Notes: generated by a model from the letters alone, not told the origin. Shown: positions 22,780 to 33,774, counted from the stretch's first letter. The stretch is 64,000 nucleotides of DNA from Eumeta japonica (GCA_005406025.1 BGZK01001032.1:124001-188000), one strand, 5' to 3'. Program-made: numbers and translations.

Positions 22780-23005
22780 TAGAATTTAAAACGATGTGTT
22801 TCCGCCAACCGTCCGTTGCGTTGTGCATCTATTTCGAGCGATATGATCGCTGCATCTCGCAACTGAGTCCTAACCGGAGGAAGCGGTTGCGGCGGCGAGA
22901 TCTGTCGCCGCAGTCGTCCGGCCGGAACGCCTTCGACGAGACCGCGCCCTGGCTTGGGCGTCGACTTGGAAAAAAGCAACGCCTCGAATAAATCCACTTT
23001 AATGA
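22780..23005. promoter_or_regulatory. CpG-rich block, candidate regulatory element or exon
   Basis: A CG-dense unique-looking stretch (ggaagcggttgcggcggcg; cgccgcagtcgtccggccgg). It is open in several frames on both strands because of composition, and none shows a domain. Its lower edge is about 70 bp beyond the inverted-repeat element at 22096-22707. Confidence 0.3.
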
Positions 23006-24189
23006 AAGCAACAAAGAGAGGACGATAAAAATATGATGAGATGTTTTAATTAATTATCCGGCGGGAGTAATTTTAAAACATGGTTGTATAATTAATTATT
23101 TTACGCCTCGAGCTACAAAGCATTGTTTAGATTGTGGACCGGGGAAATATTTTAGGTGCGTAGGCAAAGCGCCTAGTATTCGGTCTACACTGAATCTCAT
23201 TTAAAATTAGAACCAACCACTAACATCACATTTTGCTTATTATATTATAAGATATTGTAACTTTACTACTAGAGTGGTACTATTAAAAATTTTCAAATTG
23301 TACATTACGAAGTTTATACATGAAGATTCCTCACATAATCTAATTAAATCATGAAAAACCGCCGAAGTTAAAACGTTTTTGTTCTATCAATCGTCATATT
23401 ACCTTCTGTTTTTTTTATTCAAATGTTATTTAATATTGTATAATTAAAAATAATTCATTGCATTGATTATCTGCAATATTTTGTTGAAATCTGACCAAAT
23501 TTTTTTGGATAAAAAAAATTTGCCCTTGACCTCTTCATTTAAGTAAGTTACCATAAAAATTACTACATCAATCGCACCTATTAGTCTTCGGTAAAATGAA
23601 GCAACACCTTTTTATATAATGCATTGCTTTTTTTAATTTTTTCGTTTCTTCACTAATATTATTCGTTGCTTATGGAAATTTAAAGACAGGATGTTCATTT
23701 AGGTTTTCCTGTAAACTATTATTGTGGATTTAATATATATTGCTTTTGAATGTTAAGCTTAACAGTTTCTAAGTTAAAGGGGGAATGGTCGATTTTCTTA
23801 TATTTTGTGTTTCAAATTTTTTCATTTACAATTATAACGAAAAGAAGGGTGTACACAAAAAAATTCGTCCTTTTGATATGTCACATAATGCATTCTTTAC
23901 ATTTTCTAATATACAACTCCAAACTCAAACGCAAATACACTCCAATAGACAAACAGACAGATAGATACGACATCTTATGATGGTTCTGTTTCTTTATCAA
24001 GTGCATTGAGCTATAAAAAGCTTTATAAAGTAAAGGAAATATAAAAAGTTATTTGGCTAAAATTGCAACCGAACTTCTTTATATGAGTAGGCAAGCATAT
24101 ATCCATTACACATATCAAACTGACAGTCAGGGCTTACTGAATTACATTTAGGATATTTTTCAAAGCAATAATTTTTAAGATTTCTGCGT
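23006..24189. other. AT-rich non-coding stretch
   Basis: No supported gene. A modest CG-containing patch at 23100-23180. Otherwise AT-rich. The 76-codon frame at 23750-23980 (+) is low-complexity and not called. Confidence 0.45.
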
Positions 24190-24400
24190 GAAGAGAAAAT
24201 CTCTTGAAATTGGGATAATTTAAATGGAAATTGAATCGAAATTGAATTGAAGTGAATTTGAATCGAAAGCGGAACCGGCATTCAAAATCGGGATCAAAAC
24301 CGGAATCGGGATTTGGTCGAAACGAAACCGAGGACGAGGAGCGGGATCGGGATCATGGTGGATACAGCGTCATTTCGTAGAAAAATGGGTCGAAAGTCGA
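24190..24400. repeat. Purine-rich degenerate GAATCG/GGGATC repeat
   Basis: Runs of short imperfect units such as gaatcgaaattgaattgaag, ggaatcgggatttggtcg and agcgggatcgggatcatgg. The same type of text precedes the CTAG terminus of the Helitron-like copy at 9350-9671 and occurs inside the minus-strand Helitron at 34632-34959. It is therefore likely Helitron 3' interior sequence, although no terminus is seen here. Confidence 0.45.
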
Positions 24401-24939
24401 AAGAAGTCGAAAATGAATATAAAGACGGAATCAAAATTTAAAGTGTGGGTGGGATATTTTATGTTAGTGTGTTGTGCCTAGTAGAGTTCATCCGCGGTTT
24501 CGACCATGTATTTCTATTATTGAAGCTAATTATGACACACATTCTAAAAATTCATTTATTTATAGAAAATTACACTAACCTCAAGTAAAATTGGCTAAAT
24601 TTAATTCGATACTAACCCCGGGATTCGATGAAGTATAAATCGTGATTGAAGTTACATTCGGGTACTTATATAATATGATTTGATTTTATTATTTATATAT
24701 CTGATAGATCGCACTTATATTATAAATTTACACCTAATCCCTTGAATGTGAATTCGAAAATTAAAGTTTCTATGAGAACAAAAAAACGACTTCAATGTAT
24801 TTGTGTTCGCCATTGCCACCACTAAACACACGAACACAGGGGAACATGTAACATTCCGTTTCTTTCGAATCGTTTTTAACAGTAGTTTCCTATAGGAACA
24901 AGTTAACCGAAATCTAGTTGCGGTTACATTCTTCTACGA

Positions 24940-25420
24940 TTGGCCTTTAACCTCCAACTCGCGAGAAATTTTCCGGAGCCGTTCTACTGGATATTTATTT
25001 AATGAATTTACGTAACGCGGTGAAGTTCAGCGCGTGTCACGTCGCGCGTCACGCGACTGAGTGCGCCGAGTCCTCAAGGAGGCCCGGCGTGTTTTGTTTA
25101 CGCGCGTCACCAAACAAGAGAGTTTTACGTGGCTGTTCGTATTGAATTAAGCTACGCGCCCGGCGTAACTAGCGGATTCCGGTCGCGAATTAGCCACGGC
25201 CTGTGACGTCGCCCGAATAGCAATCGGCCCGCCTCGGCGGCCGCTCACGGGGTAGGTGGGCGCGGCGTCTGATTGCGTCTCGTTACGCAATCCGATTATC
25301 GGGCGCCTCTCGGCGGTTTTTGCCGGCGCCGAGATGCCCCAAGAAACGCATCGCTATAAATTTATCTGCGCTAAACGAGCGTTAGATTTATTGTGACGTT
25401 TGCCCGGAGGAAATAGGTTG
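24940..25420. promoter_or_regulatory. Extended CpG-rich block, candidate regulatory region
   Basis: About 480 bp of CG-dense, apparently unique sequence (cacgtcgcgcgtcacgcgac; cggcccgcctcggcggccgc; gattatcgggcgcctctcgg). It includes cgctataaatttatctgcg near 25352, a TATA-like motif followed within 30 bp by CG-rich DNA. No open frame with a domain is present. This is the strongest candidate in the window for a promoter or large developmental enhancer. Conservation between species would be the test. Confidence 0.4.
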
Positions 25421-25547
25421 TTTCGTATTGTTATAGGCAGATAAATTTTTGATTTAAAAAAGCTTCTGTTATAACTTTTATTTAAATAGTTATTTGTAAA
25501 AAGGCCATAAACATTCACAAGGGCGTCGCTGGAACAGCCAAAGCGAC

Positions 25548-25550
<3 letters not shown>

Positions 25551-25612
<62 letters not shown>

Positions 25613-25648
25613 AGTAGCGGACAGTACACACACACACACACACATATA
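25551..25648. repeat. (TA)n and (CA)n microsatellites
   Basis: A pure TA run from 25551 to about 25609 (some 29 units) is followed, after tgtagtagcggacag, by an AC run from about 25625 to 25644. The Tyr/Ile repeat open frame on the minus strand comes from the TA run and is not a gene. Confidence 0.95.
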
Positions 25649-25914
25649 CCCAAAAAAAAGATAATTTTTTTTTCAAGTCTCGTGTGAAAATATGTTTACT
25701 TTGTTTTAAGAGCCCTCCAAAGGACAGCTCAAAAAAAAATTTTAAAGGTCGCTCACAATTTTTTAATTTCCAAAATCCTCAAAACCGATTTTTTCAAATA
25801 CTTTTTCTCGTGATTTCATTTCTTTTACATAGTAAACTAACATATTTTCACACGAGACTTGAAAAAATTATCTTTTTTAGTTCGCCCTAATATATATATA
25901 TATATATGTACTGT
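25621..25914. mobile_element. Foldback/MITE-like element with long inverted repeats
   Basis: Left arm 25652-25700 and right arm 25831-25878 are inverted copies over about 45 bp. Their shared core is TTTCAAGTCTCGTGTGAAAA, and the only differences are A/T-run length and a 3-nt gap. The symmetry continues outward through microsatellite-like DNA to ACAGTAC (25621) and GTACTGT (25908-25914). A 12-bp direct repeat TGTAGTAGCGGA lies just outside (25610-25621 and 25922-25933) and may be a target-site duplication. The 130-bp loop has no coding capacity. The superfamily is unknown. Confidence 0.7.
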
Positions 25915-25933
25915 CTTGTACTGTAGTAGCGGA

Positions 25934-26240
25934 GCTAGATGTAGGTTGCATGTGATTCCATTCGCGTTTAAATTGTATAAATTATAGAAGTAAGGGCGAA
26001 AAAGTTGATAATCAGTCGGAGATAGAAAAAGAATTGACCAGGGTTCACGCCAAAGTACAAAGGCCTCGGTAGTAATAAAAGTGTATTGGTAAAAGTTGAT
26101 GTGTTAGATTGAATATACATATTTATAAACAGAGAACTGAAGAACTGATTGAATAAATATAGTTAACTTCCCTTATTTTTAATTGAAGAATTGAAATTCC
26201 CGGTATCCCTAACGTTCACGAAGGGTGCCGTCCGTGCTAT
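25934..26240. other. Short non-coding stretch
   Basis: No gene supported. The end of this stretch (cgttcacgaagggtgccgtc at 26212-26231) resembles the start of the dispersed repeat seen in full at 49546-49980, so that repeat may begin here and be split by the following microsatellite. Confidence 0.4.
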
Positions 26241-26241
26241 A

Positions 26242-26285
<44 letters not shown>

Positions 26286-26345
26286 GCGTGCCTGAATGCG
26301 TGCGTGCGTGCGTGTTGTGTGTGTGTGTGTGTGTGTTTCTGTATG
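26241..26345. repeat. (TA)n and (TG)n compound microsatellite
   Basis: TATATATATA followed by TG units from about 26253, with cgtg/cgtgcgtg interruptions, to about 26345. Predicted Cys/Val repeat peptides here are composition artefacts. Confidence 0.95.
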
Positions 26346-26485
26346 TGTGTACCAAATTTTAGCTCAGCCGATCCAGTAGTTTCGGAGCAAATTGGCTGTG
26401 ACAGACGGACGGACAGACACGCGAATGACCTTGTAAGGGTTTCGTTTTTTCCTTTGAGGTACGGAACCTTAAAAAGGAAAAAAAC
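26346..26485 (+). repeat. Dispersed repeat ending in GGTACGGAACC
   Basis: Contains agacggacggacagacacgc, then accttgtaagggtttcgttt and ttgaggtacggaacctt followed by A-rich DNA. This matches the 3' part of the copy at 49546-49980 (ggacggacacagggctcagg ... accctttgggtacgaaatcc). I recognise it as a common lepidopteran repeat of unassigned class. The LINE fragment at 26490 begins immediately after it. Confidence 0.6.
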
Positions 26486-26489
26486 TGGT

Positions 26490-27120
26490 TGGGGAATATA
26501 TTCAGCGACAACAGGTCTCTCTGGAAATGCATCGGTCCAACCTTCTGTTTCATGAAGCTAGGCGCGACATCTCCGAGATCGTCGCGGAAAGCAGGACTGT
26601 GTGTTTATTTTGGATTAGAACACATGCTGGAATTATGGCAAACGAACGTGTGGACAAGCTACTTATACGCGTCGTTCTCATGAAAAATACTGCAGTGGAT
26701 TACGACAAATTTCCGTTTTGACACGCCAAGAAGGTGATTAGAGCGGCGAGCCTGGAGCAATAACGATACGCCGAGGGAAGGACGGGGGAGATCACCAAAT
26801 ACTTCTTTCCCCGGATAGAAAAAGAGTACAGAGTTCTCAGACAAATAGCAATGGCGTCTTAAATGGCGCAGAACCTCACGGGCTACGGCGAGTTCGCACA
26901 ATATTTATATGGGTTTAAGCTGAAAGATTGCGGAATCACAGACGCAGTAGTGCGCCTGTGATTTCGCAAGAGTCCAGAATGTGCTGCACGTTCTCGAAAA
27001 ATGTTAGGTATTCCTGCGGGAACGGAGAGCACTGGACGCGGCGATCGACGTCCGGACCGAGAGGAGGCACTTCTCGGAAATAATGGAGGATCGGGACATA
27101 AGAAAAAAGTTTATTAGTTT
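26490..27120 (+). pseudogene. RNase H and C-terminal part of a LINE polyprotein, decayed
   Basis: In changing plus-strand frames the reading gives IFSDNRSLWK (RNase H catalytic Asp in the SDNRS motif), then HEARRDISEIVAESRTVCLF, FWIRTHAGIMANERVDKL (family pattern W...H.G..GNE.AD.L), and YDKFP. After a stop come HAKKVIRAASLEQ, YAEGRTGEITKYFFPRIEK, EYRVLRQIAMAS, MAQNLTGYGEFAQYLYGFKL and, at the end, a basic stretch. The order matches the RNase H plus tail region of I/R1-type insect retrotransposons. At least three in-frame stops and several frameshifts make it non-functional. The reverse transcriptase and endonuclease regions are absent. Confidence 0.7.
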
Positions 27121-27321
27121 CTATGAAAAGTTAATAAAGAGTAAAATGCAGTATAAATATGGAAAGGCAGTAATAATCGAAATAAAATGTGTATGAAAAT
27201 GCAGCACTGAAAGAAGAACAAAACAAAATTATTGAAACTAAAGTTGAACAAATGTATAGAAATGTCAAATGGTTGCGGTAAATATGAATGTAAAACAATA
27301 AATGTATATAAAATATTATTG

Positions 27322-27351
27322 AATGTCAATTATGTATTCATAATTGACATT
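27322..27351. repeat. Perfect 13-bp hairpin
   Basis: AATGTCAATTATG (27322-27334), loop TATT, then CATAATTGACATT (27339-27351). Outside it, aatatta and taatatt pair across a 3-nt bulge. It lies in the presumed 3' untranslated part of the LINE fragment and could be an element-specific structure or a small palindromic insertion. Confidence 0.8.
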
Positions 27352-27563
27352 TAATATTATCTTATATATTCTTATATGATACTATTGTATATAAAAAAAA
27401 TTGTAATTGTAAGATGATTTGAGTAAAGAAAATAGATATAATACAATATTGATTGAAAGAAAAAGAAATGGAAATAAGAATTGGTTTCTTGGGAATATAG
27501 ATGATAGAAAAAGATAAGTAAATAAAGGCCGTGGTCAAGATGCCACGGTGGAGGAAAAAAAAA

Positions 27564-28089
27564 TGTTATTTAAAAGTATAAGAATTTTGTAACACTAATA
27601 AAGGTATGAAAAAAATTACTAGTTTGTTGACATAGCAAATCATTTGTATAAAAATATTTAGTTCATAGTAGTAACCGCTAGATGCTAAAGGATATTAATA
27701 TAAATGTTTTTTTTACCATTTTAACGAATAACTATGTCTATGAAATAATATGAGAGGCGTAATTTATAATCGGGAATTCCCAACAACTTTATCATATATT
27801 TTAGTATAGAGAATGGTTTTTACTTACAATTAACTTTCTATCAAACACCACACGTCAAGAATTTCAGTTTCTGGCATGTAATGTCTGATGAAAAGGTCTA
27901 CTTGTTTACGGCTGTAGTTTTTTCTCGGTTTTTGGTATTTTTTAAACTAAATGAACCATCTTATTTCTTAATTTTACTTTTGTTTGTTAGGTCTACCTAT
28001 TTAAGGTAAGCATTTATAGATAAGCGTCTTTCCGCTTGCCTAAATGAAAATATAATAAATGCTTCATTTTAATAACTCTTCTATAATGT
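27564..28089. other. AT-rich non-coding stretch
   Basis: No gene, hairpin or repeat recognised. Confidence 0.45.
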
Positions 28090-28330
28090 AGCGAACAAAA
28101 TTTGAGCCAAAAACGTGGCGCTTAAAGCCAAAGAATTTTGGCATCCGGGACATCGCTCCGACCACCTGGACAGTTCTTCGGGTTCCCGGCGGCTCGCGGT
28201 CGGCGTCTTCAAAACGGGAAGTAATTAAAGTTGCCTCAACTATTATCTCGGTGCGCCCAGAGTCACAAAGTTTCCCTCGACTCCGTTCGAACAACTTTTC
28301 TTCACTGAAATTAATCCACAGTTAAATCTT
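28090..28330. promoter_or_regulatory. CpG-rich block, candidate regulatory element
   Basis: Unique-looking CG-containing DNA (cctggacagttcttcgggtt; cccggcggctcgcggtcggc). The minus strand is open from 28294 to 28064 (76 codons, with the stretch RGKLCDSGRTEIIVEATLIT) but no domain or splice context is recognised. Either a conserved non-coding element or a fragment of an unrecognised exon. Confidence 0.3.
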
Positions 28331-29371
28331 CCACTAATCTCGGCGGGATTCACTTTTTATAGTCCATCCTCACAATGCCCTGGAGAGGTCATATGCTGTT
28401 TGTTTCTGTATTAAGTAGTTTGATAAGATTAAGACTGATTATCATATAATTATATAAATGTTGTTAATGGATACCTTAATAAGGCGCCTTTTTAGTATTT
28501 GTAATTCATAAGGTATGTAAAAATACTTTTGTATTTGCAATAATTCCTATAACAGTTATGAATTAGTTATGTAATTAGTAAACTAGCAGATCAAATGTTT
28601 AAACTGGTTGTAAGGTAGAAGTCATTGCAGCCTTTTAAATATAATTAAGGTCGATCTGGCTACTGTCCAGAATGTAAAGACTACAAAACTAGTGACTTTG
28701 AACAATTTATGATAATGCGTTTCAAACCCGTCATCGTTTCGAACCTATTTGTTGTTTTCAAACGTAAATAAGACATTTATTTATTTATTTTTATATTTGG
28801 GCTTATATATAGTGATACACGAAAATTTCTAATATAAAAAAAAGTACATATATGTGTGGCATATAGGCATACATAATAATCTCATATAACAATGTAAAGT
28901 ACACGAGAAAACAAAATTATTTTACTGTACATTTCCAGTTACTTGAATTAATAAACTTCACCATTCGAAATAGCGATAGAAATTTATTTAACGAGCGACT
29001 CGTTTCCTCAAAAGACGACGTAAAAGCCTAGAGCACCGTTTTCGAGTGTAGCTTTGATTACGATTCCAGAACTCATTTTAATTAATACATATGTTATACA
29101 AATGGTGAAAATAAAATCATAGTATCATTTCAGTAATACAGTACTAACTTTTTATTTCGATTGAACGAAAAAAAAATGAACTGTACTCGTATGCTATTTA
29201 CATATTTTGATCTTATACTATATTTTTATACATGAAATATATTTATAACGTACACAAATTCAGAACAAATTTTTGTGTATATTAAATAGACAAAAAAGTA
29301 AGTAATTTTTCTGTAAGTCTATAAATAACAAATAAATTTTGAAGTAAATTTTTTATTGTAATATCGAGGGG
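28331..29371. other. AT-rich non-coding stretch
   Basis: No gene supported. Short tttattt tandem near 28775-28790. A modest CG patch at 28985-29060. Otherwise nothing recognised. Confidence 0.45.
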
Positions 29372-29612
29372 CAGAGAAGCATGCGAGCCACCAGAAGTTA
29401 GGTGGTCACCAAGGACAATGTACACCCGAAACCCCAGACGAGCCAGCCGGCCTTTTGGGTGGGAACATAATATCTGATGAAGGTGAGATGGGCTAATGGA
29501 ATTCTTACTCACTGGACGAAACGCAACAGCGGAATCTGTCACTTCATGTCTATATCCTGTAAAAATATAATATATTCGTGCCATGGTCAAGTTGACCACA
29601 GCCTGGTTCCAC
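29372..29612 (+). repeat. SINE-like dispersed repeat, copy 2
   Basis: Same family as 9890-10168 and 61668-62035. Blocks are gaagcatgcgagccaccaga, taggtggtcaccaaggacaa, cggccttttgggtgggaaca, ATCTGATGAAGG, CTTACTCACTGGACGAAACG, CAACAGCGG, and the 3' block tcaagttgaccacagcctgg. It is the shortest and best-defined copy. The long minus-strand open frame at 29282-29647 is this repeat read backwards and is not a gene. Confidence 0.65.
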
Positions 29613-30169
29613 CACGTAAAAAATACATATGTATATAATAATAGCAAAAAAATAAACTATTTAAAAAAATGTATTATTAGTATATTATTTTCATTTATGT
29701 GAAGATGTTCAGTGTAGTAATGTGTAATGTTACACATGTAGCCGATATTATAGAGATGAGTAGGGCAACGTTTATGGCGGCAATATAATCCAAAATAAAT
29801 TTATGAAATCCTTATTAATATGCAAAAATAAGTTTGTTTTTCTCGTTCTGCATAGGGTTAAAGAAACCGGAAACGGGGTGGAGATAGGTGTTCGGATCGG
29901 CAATGACATGGAGACTGAGATGATCTATGAAATACGATATAAATAAGTACAATATAAATGAGTACAAGCATTTCATAAAAAGCCAGTATACGACAATGTT
30001 AAACATTTCTAATACTTAAGCACCTCGTAACAATCGCTCTAGGTAAGTGGTTATATATGGAATCAGAGTTTTGTTATGTAATGAAATATTTTTATGTATT
30101 TGAGGACATTCTAGATCTTGTAATTTTTCAATCTATTTTGATACTAGAATAGCGTAGACTAATAATCAT
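29613..30169. other. AT-rich non-coding stretch
   Basis: No gene or repeat recognised. Confidence 0.45.
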
Positions 30170-30400
30170 TTTTTCGCTGCTACGGCACATCATTTCGGCT
30201 GCGTTCGGTCTCAACACGCAGCCGCGGCGGCTTCTAATAACTGCCTATTGAGTGCAAACGCGACGAGGGTCCTGAATCGAACGTAAATCATCTGACACTA
30301 ATATTAAATTCCGCGACGCATCGTGAAAGTTCCCCCCGGAAATTCTCGAACCGGGCTGAAAATGACGTCCCCGAGGGAAGTGCTGGAATCTTATTTTTAC
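30170..30400. promoter_or_regulatory. CpG-rich block, candidate regulatory element
   Basis: Unique-looking CG-containing DNA (tgcgttcggtctcaacacgc; gcagccgcggcggcttctaa; gaccccggaaattctcg-like text near 30335). No open frame with a domain. A single short inverted pair (GCTGCG/CGCAGC, 30198-30223) is present. Confidence 0.3.
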
Positions 30401-31899
30401 GATTTTGCAAAAGCATAAATTATCTGAAACGGCAGTTGCGCAAATACTTGGGGATGTGGTTAAGCCATTACATTCCTCTGAAAGGGAAATTCATAGTCTT
30501 CGTAGGTGAATTGTTTTAGGATCTGGTTTAACTATTTTGACATATGATTTACGATATAAACTGTTCCTAACACATACACAATTATATACTTACGAAATAT
30601 TTTCTTGTGGCATTCAGAGATTACACTGTTGCTGTAGAAGGAAGAAAAATTGTGTTTTTTCTTGTAGCTGAATAATGAGTTGAACTTACATAAATCTGCA
30701 ACTAGAAAAAACCTGTTAGCAAAATTAGTCTGAAATTACAATGAGAGAATTTGAAAATAATTTTCTTAATATTGAAGCCGACTTTGTAAATGAGAACTCC
30801 CATGTATGGATAGTTAAAATCGTATGAGATCGGTTGTAATCTACTTAGCTACAAAATGTTCTCATTGTTCGTCAAACACTTTCAAGTTTAATGCTAGTGT
30901 TTATGATAAAGTAGAAAGAGTATAATGAAATAAAATATGAATGTAGATCTGTTGGAACTCTGAACTCTTTAAAAATCCATTGAAAGATGTTAGATTTTAA
31001 TTAGCAGCCGAAACTTATCCATTTTAACGAGTAATCACTCATTATTTCGTATTGATTTATAAAAGGAGATTTCCCATGTACACGGACGATCTATTGAATT
31101 CATATCTAATTAGAGTAAAAAATAAGCGCTTTATATTACTTCATTATTTCAACAACTTCATCCTTTTTATCGCGAAATTTCAAATAGGTTTAAATATTAA
31201 AAATTCTATTCTACAAGCAATTTTATTGGCCCACCGGTCATATGCCAGTATCTCTCTTTTCTTTTCATCTCCTCCTTACTTAGGGTATGTTTTTCATTCC
31301 AAAAATTAGAGATTACTTTCGCGACTCCTCACATACACATTATTCACAATATTTTATATTCTATACTTTTATTTGTGTAAAAGTGCCTATTACTGTACTA
31401 AAACAAATCGTTTTGAAAACCAACGCATCCCATGGAGACTGCATACAAAGCTCTTTGCAGTATCTACTAGCGAAGCGGCGACGGACTGTTGTGGGACGAG
31501 GCACAGTTTTACGCGCAAATGTACAATCAACTAAAAAAATAAAACTTTCGCTGTTGTACGGTCTGTCTGTTCTATTGTAATCTTAATTTTAATCCAGTTT
31601 TCTTTTTATGTAGCTTTTCCTACTTCATCCTCTTTTGCATTCGTTCTTTTTTCGTTTTCATTGCTTTTCCATCATATTTTATTCTCATATTATTTTTTTT
31701 TTTGAATTTTACAATTTTTTTGTAAAACTAAAACAAAAAAGCTATTTCAGCCAATCCAATTACATAGTATTGGAAAATGGGGAATTTAAATAATTGTTTT
31801 TCATTATAATAGGAGGTACTCAGATAATTTCCGGGCAATCTAAGAACTTTTCTGAAATGTCCTTAAAAGGACACGAAATAATTATGAGACATCGCGTAT
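30401..31899. other. AT-rich non-coding stretch
   Basis: No supported gene. Open frames at 31052-31309 and 31287-31580 lack domains. The patch 31420-31510 (gcgaagcggcgacggactgt) is GC-richer but unrecognised. A T-run lies at 31690-31710. Confidence 0.45.
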
Positions 31900-32760
31900 A
31901 AATGTGATAAGAGACGATAATGGATGCCTACTCAATGAAGATAGACATGTATTTTTTCAAGAGTGTTTTTGCATGTAAGAATACAGTTGCAGATGACAAT
32001 GTTGACGAGATGCTGAGGGGCGGTGGGGGTATAATGGAAAGCCTGCTGTACCAGCTCCTTAACAAATACCGGAAAAGATTACCTAATGACCGGTGAAAGC
32101 CATCATTGTACCCCTCTCTCTATACAAGGAAAGGTTTACGGCAGATTTGTACAAATTACTGCCCAATGAAGCTTTTCGGCATCTATGGCAAACTGTACGC
32201 GAAAATCATTATCGAAAGAGTTATGAATGAGACTGAAAACAAGATTTTGGACGTACAAGCAGAATTTCGGAAGAGGATGGAGGAACGGACCAAATTTTTT
32301 TTCTGCAAAGCATTGCAGAAAAGTTGTGAATGGGCTTTGCTTGCTATTGTGAATAGTAAAAGTATCTCGCGTCAAGCGTGTTCGGCTATCCATGGGGTCC
32401 TGATCGCTATGCTTATGTATGGTAGTGATAGTTAAGTATGGTAGAAGGAAAATTAAAGTAGAATCAATTCGATGGAGATGCGATATCTGCGTGATATGTG
32501 TGGAGTGTCTTTGAAACATAAATGTAGGAACATTGATGTCAGAGAGCGGTGTGGCTTGTAGGAAGATGTATAATGACTAGAGCAGAAAAAGATATGTTAC
32601 GGTGGTTTGGTCATCTAAGAAGGGTGAATGAAAGTAAACTGATGAGGCGAATTTATAGGGCGACCGTGTGTGATGGAAAGGTCGGTAAGGGTCGTTCTAG
32701 AAAATTCTTGAAAATCTCTAGAAAATCTCTGCCTACCCTTCTTGGAAATAGGCCTGAATT
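31900..32760 (+). mobile_element. Internally deleted, truncated non-LTR retrotransposon
   Basis: The left part (31900-32290) corresponds to the N-terminal side of a reverse transcriptase. The right part (32310-32760) corresponds to the C-terminal tail of the same element type, with the catalytic core between them missing. The ends are not defined by a tail or a target duplication. A related C-terminal fragment lies at 62000-62265 on the minus strand. The family is common in Lepidoptera and its clade is not assigned here. Confidence 0.7.
31900..32760 (+). pseudogene. LINE reverse transcriptase pseudogene with deleted core
   Basis: Motifs in order are IRDDNGCLLNEDRH, then LLYQLLNKYRKRLPND, then a charged link CTNYCPMKLFGIYGKLYAK (family pattern C.NYRPISLL...GKLYAKI), IIIERVMNETENKILDVQAE and FRKRME. 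Within about 20 codons the reading jumps to EWALLAIVNSKSISRQACSA and IHGVLIAMLMYGSDS, which normally lie some 200 residues downstream. After stops and frameshifts come EKDMLRWFGHLRRVNESKL and IYRATVCDGKVGKGRSRK. The deletion removes the palm with the YADD-type catalytic motif, so this copy cannot reverse transcribe. It was probably deleted after insertion, since both flanks are equally decayed. Confidence 0.75.
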
Positions 32761-33409
32761 TATAATAATATTTTTTTATGTATCAGTACCCAAAGTACAC
32801 AAAATGGAATTTTATTATCAAGTCTATAAATACGACAACTGTCTATGCGACCGTCCTTGTGTCACGTACTTCTGTATAATGAACAATAAAAGATGGCCAA
32901 TTGAAATTTTCATACACTATGTCTTGTGGTAGTTTCACAAGAAAAAATAGCAAATATGTATGTCATTAAGAAGAAATCCGCTTAGATTCGACATAGATTA
33001 CGAGTTTCTTTAGAGATGGCGTATATCGCCTGTAATAAAATATAAATTACATTGAAAAATAAATTGACCTGTTAGACTTAATTTTATTTCCCAATGAAGT
33101 TGTAACGGGCAATATTATAGATCTATATTTTACATAAGCGCCTTTACTGTAGATTATAAACACAGATTTCCACTTTACCGAAATAAAAACATGAATTCGG
33201 TGAAATGTTACAATATAATGTTACAATAAATCAAATATACATTACCTACACGCAATAGAAAAATTATCTATAGTAATGAAGATAGTCTATTTGAACCCAC
33301 ATATTGCTTAAATATGCATTACTAAACTCGCATCATTATTTGGTTTATATCTACACTATGAAAATTATTGTATAAACACTCTTGCTCTTGTGCGATCATA
33401 AAAGTATCC
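32761..33409. other. AT-rich non-coding stretch
   Basis: No gene or repeat recognised. Confidence 0.45.
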
Positions 33410-33457
33410 ACCCACGTGCGTTGTAAATTATAGATACAATTTACAATGTACGTGGGT
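33410..33457. repeat. 20-bp hairpin with two mismatches
   Basis: The left arm ACCCACGTGCGTTGTAAATT (33410-33429) and right arm AATTTACAATGTACGTGGGT (33438-33457) pair except at two positions, across an 8-nt loop. Its size is compatible with a small-RNA precursor or a minimal foldback. There is no other evidence of transcription. Confidence 0.75.
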
Positions 33458-33774
33458 TGCAGTTTATGTTTCATTTGGACTTTTAGCTTTTTCTCGTCAG
33501 TTTTTTCATTGCTACTATTCTTCAAAGTACTAATATATTAACTTATTTAATTGCATTTACTTCGTTATATTTTCACGACCACTCTATACCTTCATAAGAC
33601 TATAAAATTATTTATATAAAACAAGTCAGGTAAAATAATTATAAATAATAATATCTAGTGACATATATCAATGCCTATAGAGATTACGCTAAAATACTCT
33701 TTTCAACTTAAATTACAATACACCGCCATTTGTATGTTTTAAGCTATACGAAACTAACACTGAGTTTCTTTTAA
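33458..33774. other. AT-rich non-coding stretch
   Basis: No gene or repeat recognised. Confidence 0.4.

Larger units (their letters stand above)
26490..27563 (+). mobile_element. 5'-truncated non-LTR retrotransposon, 3' end with tail
   Basis: Starts abruptly inside an RNase H domain right after the preceding repeat and runs through a C-terminal region and an AT-rich 3' untranslated region. It ends with a small hairpin GCCGTGGTCAAGATGCCACGG (27528-27548) and an A-rich tail at about 27554-27563. The structure is that of a dead-on-arrival LINE insertion. The RNase H points to the I/R1 group of insect non-LTR elements. No target-site duplication could be recognised. Confidence 0.7.

Noticed and set aside
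25354..25653. Minus-strand frame with a Tyr-Ile repeat
   Set aside because: Encoded by the (TA)n microsatellite, with no protein-like flanks.
26256..26555. Cys/Val-rich plus-strand frame
   Set aside because: Covers a TG microsatellite and the GGTACGGAACC repeat, then runs into the LINE in a wrong frame.
29282..29647. 121-codon minus-strand open frame, one of the longest in the window
   Set aside because: It is the antisense of the SINE-like repeat plus AT-rich flanks, and homologous copies at 9.9 and 61.7 kb do not keep the frame.
32136..32519. 127-codon minus-strand open frame
   Set aside because: Antisense of the LINE reverse-transcriptase pseudogene, whose plus-strand motifs are clear.
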